DNA of 64,000 bases from Variovorax davisae (GCF_030316845.1 NZ_JASZYS010000003.1:124001-188000), one strand, 5' to 3'; positions 26,122-34,025 are shown, numbered from the stretch's first letter. The notes: generated by a model not told the origin, from the letters alone. A program made the numbers and translations.

Positions 26122-26813
26122 GGTGCTTGCTCCTGCGCTTCACGCGCGATGCGGTTGACTTGGCGAGTGATGGCGCCCTTGAGTTGGACGAGGCGGGCCA
26201 GATCGGGAGACTTGCTGCGCGGGTGATTGCGCCTGGCGTTCTCGGCCTTGCTGATGCACTCCAGGCGGTCGGCAGTGATCTCGGGCTCCACGAGCGTCTT
26301 CATGCCTGGGCGGTAGATCACGATGTGGCCGCGCGGAATTGGGCCGTGTGCGGCCTCCCACACCAGGCGGGCCACCGGCACCCAGCGACGCGCCGGGTAG
26401 AGGGCCGGGTCGTCCGTGACCTTGCGCTCCAGGTAGCCGTCCTTGCTGGTCCGGAGCGAGCCGACCGGGACGTAGTTGTGCTGAGCCGCACCCGCCATGG
26501 CACCCTTCTTGAACTGCGTTGCCCGGCATCCTTCCTGCACGCCGAGGATGCCCTTCGTCCCCTTGGTCCACGAGGCCTGGCCCTTCTGAAACCGGCTGGC
26601 GATCATGTTGGGGTGCTGGTGGCCGCGGGTGACCCTTCCGGACAGGTCGCTGGCCTTGAAGGCGTCGCTCTTTCGGATGCCGAGCTCGACCGCTTTCTGG
26701 TGCACCGAACCCACCCGGCGCCCGAGGCGATCCGCCACGTCCTGGGCGCGCATGTCCGGGTACAGCCGGCGCAGTTCGGCCAGCTCGGCCTCGGTCCAGT
26801 GCCTGCGCTTCAT
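26118..26813 (-). CDS. phage HNH-endonuclease-like DNA-binding protein
   Basis: This 231-residue protein has a Myb/SANT-like helix-turn-helix start (RHWTEAELAELRRLYPDMRA, QDVADRLGRRVGSVHQKAVE), a basic middle (KGQASWTKGTKGILGVQEGC) and an HNH-like tail (WVPVARLVWEAAHGPIPRGH, IVIYRPGMKTLVEPEITADR, LECISKAENARRNH). The tail resembles phage HNH homing endonucleases, where W-x-A-x-x-G-P-I-P-x-G-H is usual. The start at 26813 is chosen because it overlaps the stop of the preceding small gene. It probably acts on DNA in the cytoplasm of the host. Confidence 0.75.
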   Translation of the reverse strand: MKRRHWTEAELAELRRLYPDMRAQDVADRLGRRVGSVHQKAVELGIRKSDAFKASDLSGRVTRGHQHPNMIASRFQKGQASWTKGTKGILGVQEGCRATQFKKGAMAGAAQHNYVPVGSLRTSKDGYLERKVTDDPALYPARRWVPVARLVWEAAHGPIPRGHIVIYRPGMKTLVEPEITADRLECISKAENARRNHPRSKSPDLARLVQLKGAITRQVNRIAREAQEQAP

Positions 26814-26977
26814 GCCGTGGCGCCTTGCGAGGTGAGGGCGACAGCGTCGCGAACGGACTCGACAGCGATGCCGAGCGCCTGGGCGGCGGCCGCGCAGGCC
26901 TTGTCGTGATCCGGAGTCAGTTCCCGGGCGCGCACGTAGGCGCTCAGGACCTTCTCGATGGAGACGATGGTGACCAT
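26810..26977 (-). CDS. small phage-type protein
   Basis: The 55-residue product MVTIVSIEKVLSAYVRAREL, TPDHDKACAAAAQALGIAVE, SVRDAVALTSQGATA ends four bases inside the HNH-like gene (ATGA overlap). The middle and end resemble a short helix-turn-helix (A-Q-A-L-G-I-A-V-E-S-V). It is the promoter-proximal visible gene of the minus-strand phage operon. The overlapping plus-strand frame is a shadow. Confidence 0.6.
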   Translation of the reverse strand: MVTIVSIEKVLSAYVRARELTPDHDKACAAAAQALGIAVESVRDAVALTSQGATA

Positions 26978-27083
26978 CGATCAGTCCCCCGAGCCCTGGA
27001 ACGTTCTGCGGCGACTGCCTGAGGCCGTTCCTCGGCCTGGCCACCCGCATTCAATGCCGCCTCTGCGCCGGCCGGAGAACCCT

Positions 27084-27584
27084 GTGAGCCTACTGCTCTC
27101 GCCCAAAGTCTGGCTGGCCATCGTTTTTGCCGCGGTGCTGGCCTTCGCTGGCGTGCAGACGGTGCGCGTGTCCGACGGCAAGGCTGAGCTCGCCAAGGAG
27201 CGCCAGGAGCGCGCCGAGGAGACGACCGAGCGCGAGCGCATCGCGCGCCGCGCTACCGAGCGCAACCGGCAGATCGAACAGGAACGCACCGCGCTAGCGA
27301 CGGCGCAGGAAAAGGCAAGAGATGAACAGATCCTCAATATCGACGCTCGTCTACGCGATGCTCTTGGCCAGCTGCGCGACCGCCCCGATCGCCCCGCCGG
27401 TGGTGGTGGCGCCGCCGGCAATCCCGCCGCTCAAGCGGCCTGCACCGGCGCCGGACTTTATCGGCCGGATGCAGCTTTTCTTATCGGGGAAGCTGCCGCC
27501 GCCGCTCGAATCGCCGCCGAGCGGGACTACTGCCACGAGCGATACGACGGACTATCGGCTGCCGGTGGGGAAGCCCCTCCCTAA
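27084..27584 (+). CDS. Rz-like inner-membrane spanin subunit
   Basis: GTG 27084 has GGAG six bases upstream. The 166-residue protein starts with a single N-terminal membrane helix (PKVWLAIVFAAVLAFAGVQT) and continues with a long charged coiled coil (AELAKERQERAEETTERERI, RNRQIEQERTALATAQEKAR), then a Gly/Ala-rich tail with AERDYCHERYDGL. This is the layout of phage Rz i-spanins, which join an outer-membrane Rz1 lipoprotein to break the envelope at lysis. An Rz1-like gene is nested in another frame (27322). The earlier ATG at 26958 would put the helix internally. Confidence 0.8.
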   Translation: MSLLLSPKVWLAIVFAAVLAFAGVQTVRVSDGKAELAKERQERAEETTERERIARRATERNRQIEQERTALATAQEKARDEQILNIDARLRDALGQLRDRPDRPAGGGGAAGNPAAQAACTGAGLYRPDAAFLIGEAAAAARIAAERDYCHERYDGLSAAGGEAPP

Positions 27585-27660
27585 CCCTAAGCTTCCATCC
27601 GCCCGCCCACTGCGCCCCCTGCTTCGGCTGGGGGCCTTTTTTGCGTTCTGGCCCGGCTGA
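27322..27660 (+). CDS. Rz1-like outer-membrane spanin lipoprotein, nested in Rz gene
   Basis: In the frame shifted relative to Rz, ATG 27322 (AAAGAG just upstream) opens a lipoprotein: a signal to VYAMLLASC with lipobox Cys18, then a proline-rich mature part (PIAPPVVVAPPAIPPLKRPA). This is typical for Rz1. Rz1 proteins are 40-90 residues; here the frame runs 112 residues and passes through a terminator to 27660, so the last 20-25 residues may result from a lost stop. Nested Rz/Rz1 pairs are established phage biology. Confidence 0.75.
   Translation: MNRSSISTLVYAMLLASCATAPIAPPVVVAPPAIPPLKRPAPAPDFIGRMQLFLSGKLPPPLESPPSGTTATSDTTDYRLPVGKPLPNPKLPSARPLRPLLRLGAFFAFWPG
27614..27642 (+). terminator. 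rho-independent terminator after the lysis genes
   Basis: GCCCCC (27614-27619) pairs with GGGGGC (27630-27635) across TGCTTCGGCT, followed by CTTTTTT. It ends the plus-strand Rz/Rz1 transcript. The methyltransferase gene starts about 65 bases further and must have its own promoter or rely on readthrough. Confidence 0.75.
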
Positions 27661-27707
27661 GCGACATGCACTACAGTCCCAGCATTCGACGAGGAGCGAG
27701 GAAAGAC

Positions 27708-28943
27708 ATGAAGGGGCTGATCAAGGCCACGTTGCGCCCGGTGTGGGCGCCGATCCGACGGCGTTTCGAACACATCGCGCGCGTCCATCAGGCGCCGCTG
27801 CTTGAGGAAGCCGCAACGCTGCGGGCCCGGCTGGGCGCCTGCGAACGCAGGCTTGAGGAGGTGATCTCCACCCACAACCACCGTTTGGACGGGCTGGTCG
27901 AGAGCGAGGCCGATCTTCGGAAGCTGCTTACGGAGCTCACCGACAAAGTGAAGGCCGTGGCGCCGAACCTCTTCTACGAGGAGCAGATCGCGCGCGAGCT
28001 CGCGAACTTCAACGAGGTAACGAACGTCCACGACCTACCCGAGATTTTTCACTACTGGTCAAACCGCTACTTGCTTCCGATGTTCCGTGAGTGCGGGTTC
28101 GGCGGCATCGACGAGTTCTACGCGTCGCACTTCGTGAAGGCTGCGAGGCGAGTGGGCGGACACGCTAGATTCGTGAGCGTAGGGGCTGGGAACTGTGACA
28201 CCGAAATCCGAGTTGCGAAGCTCATGATGGAGATGGGGCTGAGAGACTTTGAACTGGAGTGCCTGGAGCTCAACCCGGTGATGTTGGAGCGAGGCCGGGA
28301 CGAGGCAGTCTCTGCCGGGCTGGAGCGCGTGCTGCGATTCACCCAAGCAGACTTCAAGGCATGGCGGCCATCGGGCTCCTACGCCGGCGTGATGGCGAAT
28401 CACTCGCTGCACCACGTGACGAACCTGGAAGGGCTGTTCGATGGAATTAAAAGAGCGCTGGACCCCCGCGGTTACTTCGTGACCAGCGACATGATCGGGC
28501 GCAACGGGCACCAGCGATGGCCCGAAGCTCTTGAGCACGTTCAGCAGTTGTGGGAGGAATTGCCGCAGGAGCGCCGCTACAACCATCTGCTGCGGCGCTC
28601 CGAGCCGCAGTTCATCAACTGGGATTGTTCGGGTGAAGGATTCGAGGGGATCCGGGCGCAGGACATCCTGCCCCTGCTCCTCGAGCGCTTCGACTTCGAG
28701 GTGTTCGTCGGCTTCTCCAACGTCGTCAGCCCCTTCGTCGATCGCTGTTTCGGGCATAACTTCGATGCAGGCTCGGCACGTGATCGTGCATTCATCGATC
28801 GCGTTCACCAGATAGACGAAGAGGGGTTCGCGACTGGGAAGCTGAAGCCAACACAGATGCTGGCTGTGATGACTGTCGGTCCAGCTGAGTCGCACCTCTA
28901 TGCCCGCGGTTTGAGCCCGCAGACGTCGGTCCGGACGCCCTGA
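27708..28943 (+). CDS. class I SAM-dependent methyltransferase, likely prophage cargo
   Basis: This 411-residue protein starts at ATG 27708 behind AGGAAAG. After a basic start and a coiled region (LLEEAATLRARLGACERRLE) comes a class I methyltransferase fold: FVSVGAGNCDTEIRVAKLMM (glycine-rich SAM loop), LECLELNPVMLERGRDEAVS, FTQADFKAWRPSGSYAGVMA, NHSLHHVTNLEGLFDGIKRA and ALDPRGYFVTSDMIGRNG. Substrate is not predicted; related proteins methylate sugars or surface molecules. It lies directly behind a phage lysis cassette, the usual site of lysogenic conversion genes, so a role in surface change of the lysogen is plausible but inferred. Confidence 0.8.
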   Translation: MKGLIKATLRPVWAPIRRRFEHIARVHQAPLLEEAATLRARLGACERRLEEVISTHNHRLDGLVESEADLRKLLTELTDKVKAVAPNLFYEEQIARELANFNEVTNVHDLPEIFHYWSNRYLLPMFRECGFGGIDEFYASHFVKAARRVGGHARFVSVGAGNCDTEIRVAKLMMEMGLRDFELECLELNPVMLERGRDEAVSAGLERVLRFTQADFKAWRPSGSYAGVMANHSLHHVTNLEGLFDGIKRALDPRGYFVTSDMIGRNGHQRWPEALEHVQQLWEELPQERRYNHLLRRSEPQFINWDCSGEGFEGIRAQDILPLLLERFDFEVFVGFSNVVSPFVDRCFGHNFDAGSARDRAFIDRVHQIDEEGFATGKLKPTQMLAVMTVGPAESHLYARGLSPQTSVRTP

Positions 28944-28968
28944 TTCCGGCGCCCGTCGCCCCTCCGGC

Positions 28969-29127
28969 TCAGCCGACCGGGTCGGCGTCCTCGTCCTCCG
29001 CCGGCCCGTACCGTTCAGGAACGAGATACCTCCCAAACTCGTAGCCTCGTAAGTTGGCCTCGATCCGAGCCGAGTCCCAATCCTCGAAGAGCAGGACGGT
29101 TCCATCGGGGAGCGTCAGCTTCCACAT
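28969..29127 (-). CDS. very small hypothetical protein
   Basis: 52 residues from ATG 29127: MWKLTLPDGTVLLFEDWDSA, RIEANLRGYEFGRYLVPERY, GPAEDEDADPVG. GAGG is four bases before the ATG. The text has a clean beta-hairpin start and acidic end. It is missing from simple length-filtered gene lists. It is probably a phage accessory protein; function unknown. Confidence 0.55.
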   Translation of the reverse strand: MWKLTLPDGTVLLFEDWDSARIEANLRGYEFGRYLVPERYGPAEDEDADPVG

Positions 29128-29144
29128 GGCGCCTCGGGGAAGCG

Positions 29145-29390
29145 CTACCGTGAGCTGGCAGGCCTGCGCAGGCCAATTTTCGCGGCTGTCCGAGCGCGCG
29201 CGCGCCGGCCCTCTGCCACGCCCAAGGCGGTGGTCTTTCCCCGCGGCGCACCTCCGGCGGGCTCGGGTCTCGGGGTCGCCCGCTTCGCTAGTTTCCTCGG
29301 CATGGTGGCCAGGGAGGCGGCCAGGCGCGCCGTGTGCTCATCGAACTCGGGCTCGCCGGGGCCCATCTTCACAGCAGCTCGGCCGGTCAT
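29145..29390 (-). CDS. small basic hypothetical protein
   Basis: 81 residues with an acidic start (MTGRAAVKMGPGEPEFDEHT, RLAASLATMPRKLAKRATPR) and a strongly basic, disordered tail. It is coupled to the DUF3606 gene by an ATGA overlap at 29387-29390. A basic tail could contact nucleic acid, but no family is recognised. Confidence 0.5.
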   Translation of the reverse strand: MTGRAAVKMGPGEPEFDEHTARLAASLATMPRKLAKRATPRPEPAGGAPRGKTTALGVAEGRRARARTAAKIGLRRPASSR

Positions 29391-29566
29391 GTTCTTCCGA
29401 AGAGGTACTCGCGCACCTTCTCCGCCGAGTTGCCCACCGCGGCCACTGCCGCCCTCAGGGTCTCCTCGTCGACCCCCAAGGCCTCAGTCCAGCTGCGGAC
29501 CTCGTGAGGCTCGTTCAGCGCGATCAGCTTCCGATCGACGCCGGTTTTCTTCGGGTCATCTGCCAT
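29387..29566 (-). CDS. DUF3606 family protein
   Basis: 59 residues from ATG 29566, placed by AAGGAG six bases upstream. DDPKKTGVDRKLIALNEPHE, VRSWTEALGVDEETLRAAVA, AVGNSAEKVREYL matches DUF3606 almost throughout (D-x-x-x-I-N-x-x-x-x-x-x-x-W-x-x-x-L-G-V). These are small cytoplasmic proteins of unknown function common in stress and accessory islands. The frame is open to 29650 but the ribosome site decides the start. Confidence 0.85.
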   Translation of the reverse strand: MADDPKKTGVDRKLIALNEPHEVRSWTEALGVDEETLRAAVAAVGNSAEKVREYLFGRT

Positions 29567-29710
29567 GGCGATCTCCTTCGCTAGTCGAGCACGCTGCTCT
29601 TCCCAAGCCAGTTCCAGGAGAGTCTCGGTCCAGTGCTTAGGCGGGGTCATGGGCCATTTTGCGCGTTCTTCTGACAGTCAATGCCGCACCCTGTTGGCAC
29701 CGTTTACTCC

Positions 29711-30331
29711 ATGGAGCTCTCCGACTACCCGCCTATGCTGCTCGACGAGCGACCCCTCCCATTGACCGCCCCGGGGTGGATCTACGAGATTAAGTACGTT
29801 GGCTACCGGCTCACGGCGATGTTTGGCGACGGGGAGTGCAGGCTACGCACGCGCGGTGGCGGTAACGCAACGCTCTGGTTCCCGGAAGTGACCAAGTCCT
29901 TGGCTGCAGTCCGCGGCGGCCCCTACATAGTCGATGGCGAAATCTGCGTGTTCGACGAGATCGGCCGCGCGGACTTCGATCGGCTGCATGCCCGCGCGCG
30001 CCGCCGCCGCTGGTTCGAAGGCTGCGACCCCGTGGGCTATGCAGTCTTCGACCTGATGGTCGACCACGGGATCGACATCACCCAGCACACGCTCCTGCAG
30101 CGCAAGGCGCTCCTCGGCGAGCTGCTCGACCACAGCCCCGACAACGTTTTGCCCGTCGGCCACTTCGATCAGGACATCCCGCGTATCTTCAACGACGCCG
30201 TACTGGGCCTGAAGCTGGAGGGGCTGGTCGCCAAGCGCGAGGACAGCATCTACCTGCCCGGCACGCGCACCCGGGACTGGGTGAAAATGAAGCGGCAGGG
30301 CGCGGTGCCGGCGGAGCGGTTCAAGCGGTAG
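29711..30331 (+). CDS. minimal ATP-dependent DNA ligase-like protein, motif I altered
   Basis: The 206-residue product covers only the nucleotidyltransferase domain: MLLDERPLPLTAPGWIYEIK, motif I region EIKYVGYRL, motif III-like YAVFDLMV, motif IV LEGLVAKR, motif V WVKMKR. It resembles the ligase domain of LigD but lacks the OB-fold. Motif I should be K-x-D-G; here it is Lys28-Tyr-Val30-Gly, so the Asp is replaced by Val while the adenylated lysine remains. That may weaken or abolish ligation. The start at 29711 is chosen by homology; 29681 is also open. It stands alone at the edge of the phage segment. Confidence 0.7.
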   Translation: MELSDYPPMLLDERPLPLTAPGWIYEIKYVGYRLTAMFGDGECRLRTRGGGNATLWFPEVTKSLAAVRGGPYIVDGEICVFDEIGRADFDRLHARARRRRWFEGCDPVGYAVFDLMVDHGIDITQHTLLQRKALLGELLDHSPDNVLPVGHFDQDIPRIFNDAVLGLKLEGLVAKREDSIYLPGTRTRDWVKMKRQGAVPAERFKR

Positions 30332-30417
30332 CTATCACCGCAGCGCTGACATGGGAGTCTGGCTGACTCCGATGCCCACCCGGTAGGAACACTGTCGGCT
30401 TAAGTACCTAGGACCCA

Positions 30418-30619
30418 ATGGCCCGCAGCTGGTCTGCTCCTGGCGCAGTACGCTGGCGGGACCCTGACCTCGCGGGAGCTCTCCTGCGCGACGGGGCTTG
30501 CCTTCGGGGAAATCCTGGTGGAATTGGGCAAGCGCGGCCTGGCGCTGCCGTGCGTGAGTCCGAAGCGCACGCCCGCCCAGGACTCATTGTTGGAACGTGC
30601 GCTGCGAGGTGCTGAATGA
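30418..30619 (+). pseudogene. small UPF0175-like protein, early frameshift
   Basis: The frame ending at TGA 30617-30619 reads GLLLAQYAGGTLTSRELSCA, TGLAFGEILVELGKRGLALP, CVSPKRTPAQDSLLERALRG. The G-x-L-x-x-R-E-L-x-x-x-T-G-L-x-F-G-E-I-L pattern is reminiscent of UPF0175 antitoxin-like proteins. The only ATG (30418) is in another frame, so an indel within the first codons is required. The stop overlaps the start of the recombinase gene, suggesting an operon. The family call is weak. Confidence 0.4.
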
Positions 30620-31755
30620 GTTCAGCCGACAAAGGAAAACAGATGGGCAAATTGACCGTACGGACTGCTGACGGCTCACCGCAGGTCAATTTGACGCCGC
30701 TCAAGCGCGATCACGCGCTCCTCGACCCGGCCCAGCTGTCGGACATGCCGAGGAAGCTGCCCACGACCTGATGGCCGAGGGCGAGTCCAGCAACACGCGG
30801 GCGTCGTACCGAACGGCGATGCGGTACTGGGCTGCCTGGTTCGGTGCACGCTACGGCCGCCAGATGGATCTGCCCGTGTCGGTCCCGGTGGTCGTCCAGT
30901 TCATCGTCGACCACGCCGAGCGCTCCACCAAGGCCGGGCTGGTGCATCAGCTGCCGCCGGAGATCGATGCCGCACTGGTCGAGCCGGCTTCAAGGGCAAG
31001 AAGGGCGCGCCGGCGCTGAACACCGTGATGCACCGGATCTCGGTCCTGTCGATGGCCCACCACCTCGCCAAGCATCCCAACCCCTGCACCGACTCGGCGG
31101 TGAAAGCACTCCTGAGCAAGACCCGCAAGGCCTACGCCAAGCGCAACGCCACGCCGCACTGCGCGCGCTGACCAAGGAGCCGCTCGAAGCGGTACTGGAG
31201 ACCTGTGACGACTCGCTCAAGGGCAAGCGTGACCGCGCCCTCCTCCTGTTCGCTTGGTCGTCAGGCGGCCGCCGGAGATCGGAGGTGTCGGAGGCGGTGT
31301 TCGAGAACCTGCGCCTCGCCGATGAAGGTGGCTACCAGTACACGCTGGCCAACTCCAAGACGAATCACACCGGCAAGCTGAAGCCCGAGGATACGAAGCC
31401 CGTGATGGGCATGGCCGCGGAAGCGATGGAAGCCTGGCTGAATGCGAGCGGGATCACGTCAGGCCCCCTCTTCCGCCGGATCAACAAAGCCGGGCGCCTG
31501 GGCGAGGAGGCCCTCACCGGCACGGCCATCCGGGACATCGTGAAGGCGCGCTGCACGCTTGCCGGCGTGGGCGAGGACTTCTCGGCCCACTCGCTGCGAT
31601 CGGGCTTCGTCACGGAAGCCGGCCGCCAGAACATGCCGCTGCAGGAAACCATGGCCATGACCGGCCACCGGAGCATGGACGTCGTATCGGGCTACTTCCG
31701 GGCTGGCGCGGCGCAGGTGAGCCCGGTGGCGCGGATGATGGATCCGAAGAAGTAA
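30616..31755 (+). pseudogene. tyrosine recombinase/integrase, three single-base frameshifts
   Basis: Joined across frames the protein reads NLTPLKRDHALLDPAQLSDM, then EGESSNTRASYRTAMRYWAA (SAM-like core-binding domain), PALNTVMHRISVLSMAHHLA, and the catalytic domain LTKEPLEAVLETCDDSLKGK, LLFAWSSGGRRRSEVSEA, SAHSLRSGFVTEAGRQNM, TGHRSMDVVSGYFRAG. Catalytic Arg (GRRRSE), H-x-L-R, G-H-R and Tyr (VSGY) are all present. Each break is a single missing base: near 30747 (ATG[G]CCGAGG), near 31000 (GAG[G]CCGGC) and near 31157. If these are errors the enzyme is complete (about 380 residues) and would mobilise the neighbouring element. Confidence 0.85.
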
Positions 31756-31786
31756 ACGCTATTTCGATTTGGTTTTCGCCGCCGTA

Positions 31787-31803
31787 TCGTAGGCGGACTA
31801 CGA
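31787..31803. promoter_or_regulatory. inverted repeat 1, putative AbiEi operator
   Basis: TCGTAG-N5-CTACGA, perfect half-sites. An identical repeat (same half-sites, same spacing) lies at 31846-31862, centre to centre 59 bases. AbiEi antitoxins are known to repress their own promoter by binding two inverted repeats. Confidence 0.65.
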
Positions 31804-31817
31804 GTCAAAATAAAATC

Positions 31818-31846
31818 TTGCAGTTATTTGGCAATGTCTGAATAAT
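31818..31846 (+). promoter_or_regulatory. sigma-70-type promoter of the AbiE locus
   Basis: TTGCAG (31818-31823) and AATAAT (31841-31846) are separated by exactly 17 bases. The promoter sits between the two inverted repeats, with the -10 touching the second. The predicted start of transcription (about 31852-31854) coincides with the GTG start codon of abiEi. Confidence 0.6.
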
Positions 31847-31862
31847 CGTAGCGTGACTACGA
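31846..31862. promoter_or_regulatory. inverted repeat 2, putative AbiEi operator
   Basis: TCGTAG-N5-CTACGA, second perfect copy. It covers the predicted transcription start and the first codons of abiEi, so binding here would block initiation. Confidence 0.65.
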
Positions 31863-32590
31863 CGAACCGGTCAAAACTAAGCAATCTCTTCGCGCTGGTC
31901 CCTAGCGGCGTGCCTGTCACCAGCGAGGACTTGGGTCGGGAAGGCGTTTCGGCGGACCTTGCAGTGCACTACGTCCGGGCGGGTTGGCTGCGGCGCTTGG
32001 CGCGCGGGGTCTTCGTCCGGCCTGACGCCCCTTTGCAGCGGGACCCCAGCCTGTGGTTGCTGCAGCGTCTCGTTCCGGGCCTGCACGTAGGCGGGAAGAC
32101 CGCGCTGGACTGGCATGGGGTGCGGCACTACGTCTCACAAGAGCCGAAGCTCCAGCTGTACGGGCTCAGGTCCGCCAAGCTCCCCGAGTGGTTTACCGAC
32201 GCCTTCCCGGCGGAGTACCACCGCAAACAGATCTTTGGGAGTGATGCAATCGGCATGAAGCATGTGCGCCCGTTCGAAGGCCGCCCCAATGGCCCTAATG
32301 TCTCCGCTCCTGAGCGCGCGTTCCTCGAGCTTCTGAGCGAGGTCGGGGTGCGGCAACCGCTCGCTGAAGTGCGCGAGTTGGCTGAAAGCACTTACGGCTT
32401 CCGCGCATCGGTTCTCGGCGAATTGCTTGGAGACTGCACGAGCGTGAAGACGGTGCGCCTCTGCCTGCAACTCGGCCATGAGCAAGCCCTGCCGTGGGCG
32501 AAGAAACTTGATCCGGCGCGCCTTCCGACCGGGAGCGACCGGCCCTGGGTCTCCCAAACCAACGAGGGCCTGCTGGTCCTGAAAAAGTGA
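31853..32590 (+). CDS. abiEi: AbiEi-family type IV antitoxin
   Basis: The 245-residue protein has an N-terminal winged-helix region (SKLSNLFALVPSGVPVTSED, HYVRAGWLRRLARGVFVRPD) and a C-terminal domain with LHVGGKTALDWHGVRHYV, APERAFLELLSEVGV and LCLQLGHEQALPWAKKLD, all as in AbiEi antitoxins. These repress the operon through the N-terminal domain and neutralise AbiEii through the C-terminal one. GTG 31853 is the first start in frame and lies inside operator 2, with no room for a ribosome site if transcription starts where predicted, implying a leaderless message. It is followed by abiEii with a four-base overlap. Confidence 0.85.
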   Translation: MTTTNRSKLSNLFALVPSGVPVTSEDLGREGVSADLAVHYVRAGWLRRLARGVFVRPDAPLQRDPSLWLLQRLVPGLHVGGKTALDWHGVRHYVSQEPKLQLYGLRSAKLPEWFTDAFPAEYHRKQIFGSDAIGMKHVRPFEGRPNGPNVSAPERAFLELLSEVGVRQPLAEVRELAESTYGFRASVLGELLGDCTSVKTVRLCLQLGHEQALPWAKKLDPARLPTGSDRPWVSQTNEGLLVLKK

Positions 32591-33505
32591 ACGACAATCT
32601 ATCTCAAGACCGCTCGTCTGCTGACCCAGGTCGCGCCATTCGTTTTCGCCGATGACGTCTTTGCGCTGAAGGGCGGCACCGCCATCAACCTGTTCGTTCG
32701 GGACATGCCGCGGCTGTCGGTCGATCTGGACCTGGTGCTTCCAGATCACGCCCTGTCCCGTGCGGCAGCAATCAGCCAGATCAAAACGTCACTCGGGAAA
32801 GCCTCGGACCAGCTCAAGTCCAAAGGCTTCCAGACACACCTGGCCGGGGCGCCGGAAGCGGGAGAAACAAAGCTCCTCGTCAAGCGAGAGGGTATCGAGG
32901 TCAAGGTCGAGGTGAACTATGTGATGCGCGGGACCGTCAGGCCTGTAGGCTTGGCGGGGCTCACGCCCAAGGCGCAGGACATCCTGGAGGCCGACTTGGA
33001 GATCCCGGTCGTATCGACCGATGACGTCTACGGGGGGAAGCTTGTGGCCGCCCTTGACCGCCAGCATCCGCGCGATCTGTTTGACGTGATGCACCTGTTG
33101 GGAAATGGCGGCATCACCGATGGCATTCGTCGCGCGTTCGTCGTGTACCTGGCGAGTCACAACAGGCCGCTTCACGAGGTCCTGTTCCCGCCGCTGCGCG
33201 ACGTGACCTACGAATTCGAGGCGAACTTCAATGGCATGACTTCGGAGCCGGTCGAGTTGAATGCGCTGCTGGCGGCTCGCGACGAGATGATCGCCACGCT
33301 GCATGCAGGCCTAGACGCTGATGAGCGGGCATTCCTCATCTCCTTGGCAGCCGGCGAGCCCGCGTGGGACGGCCTGGCTCTGCCCCATCTGAGTGCCTTG
33401 CCCGCAATTCAGTGGAAGTTGCAGAACCTGGCGAAACTCAGAGCAACGAACAAGGAAAGTTCGAAGCGCAAGCCGGAGAACTGGCGACGAAGATCGCGGC
33501 GATAG
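32587..33505 (+). pseudogene. abiEii: AbiEii-family nucleotidyltransferase toxin, frameshift at codon 4
   Basis: The natural GTG at 32587 overlaps the abiEi stop, but its frame dies. An extra A at about 32596 (GTG AAC GAC [A] ATC TAT CTC) moves the real text IYLKTARLLTQVAPFVFADD to another frame. The rest is intact: VFALKGGTAINLFVRDMPRL, SVDLDLVLPDHALSRAAAIS, YGGKLVAALDRQHPRDLFDV. GGT-x-x-N and D-L-D are the nucleotidyltransferase motifs of AbiEii. Only ATG 32705 remains usable in frame and it would remove GGT. The toxin is therefore either inactive or the indel is an error. AbiEii acts in the cytoplasm and causes abortive phage infection or growth arrest. Confidence 0.85.
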
Positions 33506-33754
33506 CGACAGAGTCGGAAAGTCAGCCGCCATCTGCACCGAAGGGATAGACACCCCTTTGGCGCCCAGATGAGAGTTCGCCGCCCGGTGCGCGCCACACG
33601 GGCCATAGTCGATCCCCTCGCTCCAGCCCTTCCATGGCGCCGCGTGAATGCATGAATGGCTTGCCCATTTTGCGGCGTCACCGAAGGGCCGATCTTTGCG
33701 TGACCTGCGAAGGCGAGCACGAGACAAGCAGCAGCAAGGGGTTGGCGTTGGCGC

Positions 33755-34012
33755 TCAGGCAGCGTCAGCACCGCGCTTGTACATCGCCCACTTGATGGTC
33801 AGGATGTCTGCCGCAATCTTTGCCGCGTCGACGCCGGCGTAGTTCTCATCCGGATCGAACTCGAACGCTTCCTGATATCGCTTCACCTCTCCGAAATCCT
33901 GGTCGAAAACCATCGGACCCGTGAGCGTTGTTGGATCCGTGCCGGCTGGAAGCGCCAGGAATTTGTCCGGGTTGGTGGCGCTCTGGTAAAGATCGACGGT
34001 CAGGTGGCTCAT
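33755..34012 (-). CDS. small hypothetical protein
   Basis: 85 residues: MSHLTVDLYQSATNPDKFLA, LPAGTDPTTLTGPMVFDQDF, GEVKRYQEAFEFDPDENYAG, ADILTIKWAMYKRGADAA. GGAG is six bases before ATG 34012. The acidic text resembles small proteins of unknown function in accessory regions. Directly upstream of the ribosome site lies a five-copy GGTTG repeat, so expression could vary with repeat number or with a four-stranded structure. Confidence 0.65.
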   Translation of the reverse strand: MSHLTVDLYQSATNPDKFLALPAGTDPTTLTGPMVFDQDFGEVKRYQEAFEFDPDENYAGVDAAKIAADILTIKWAMYKRGADAA

Positions 34013-34025
34013 GCTGGTCTCCGGA

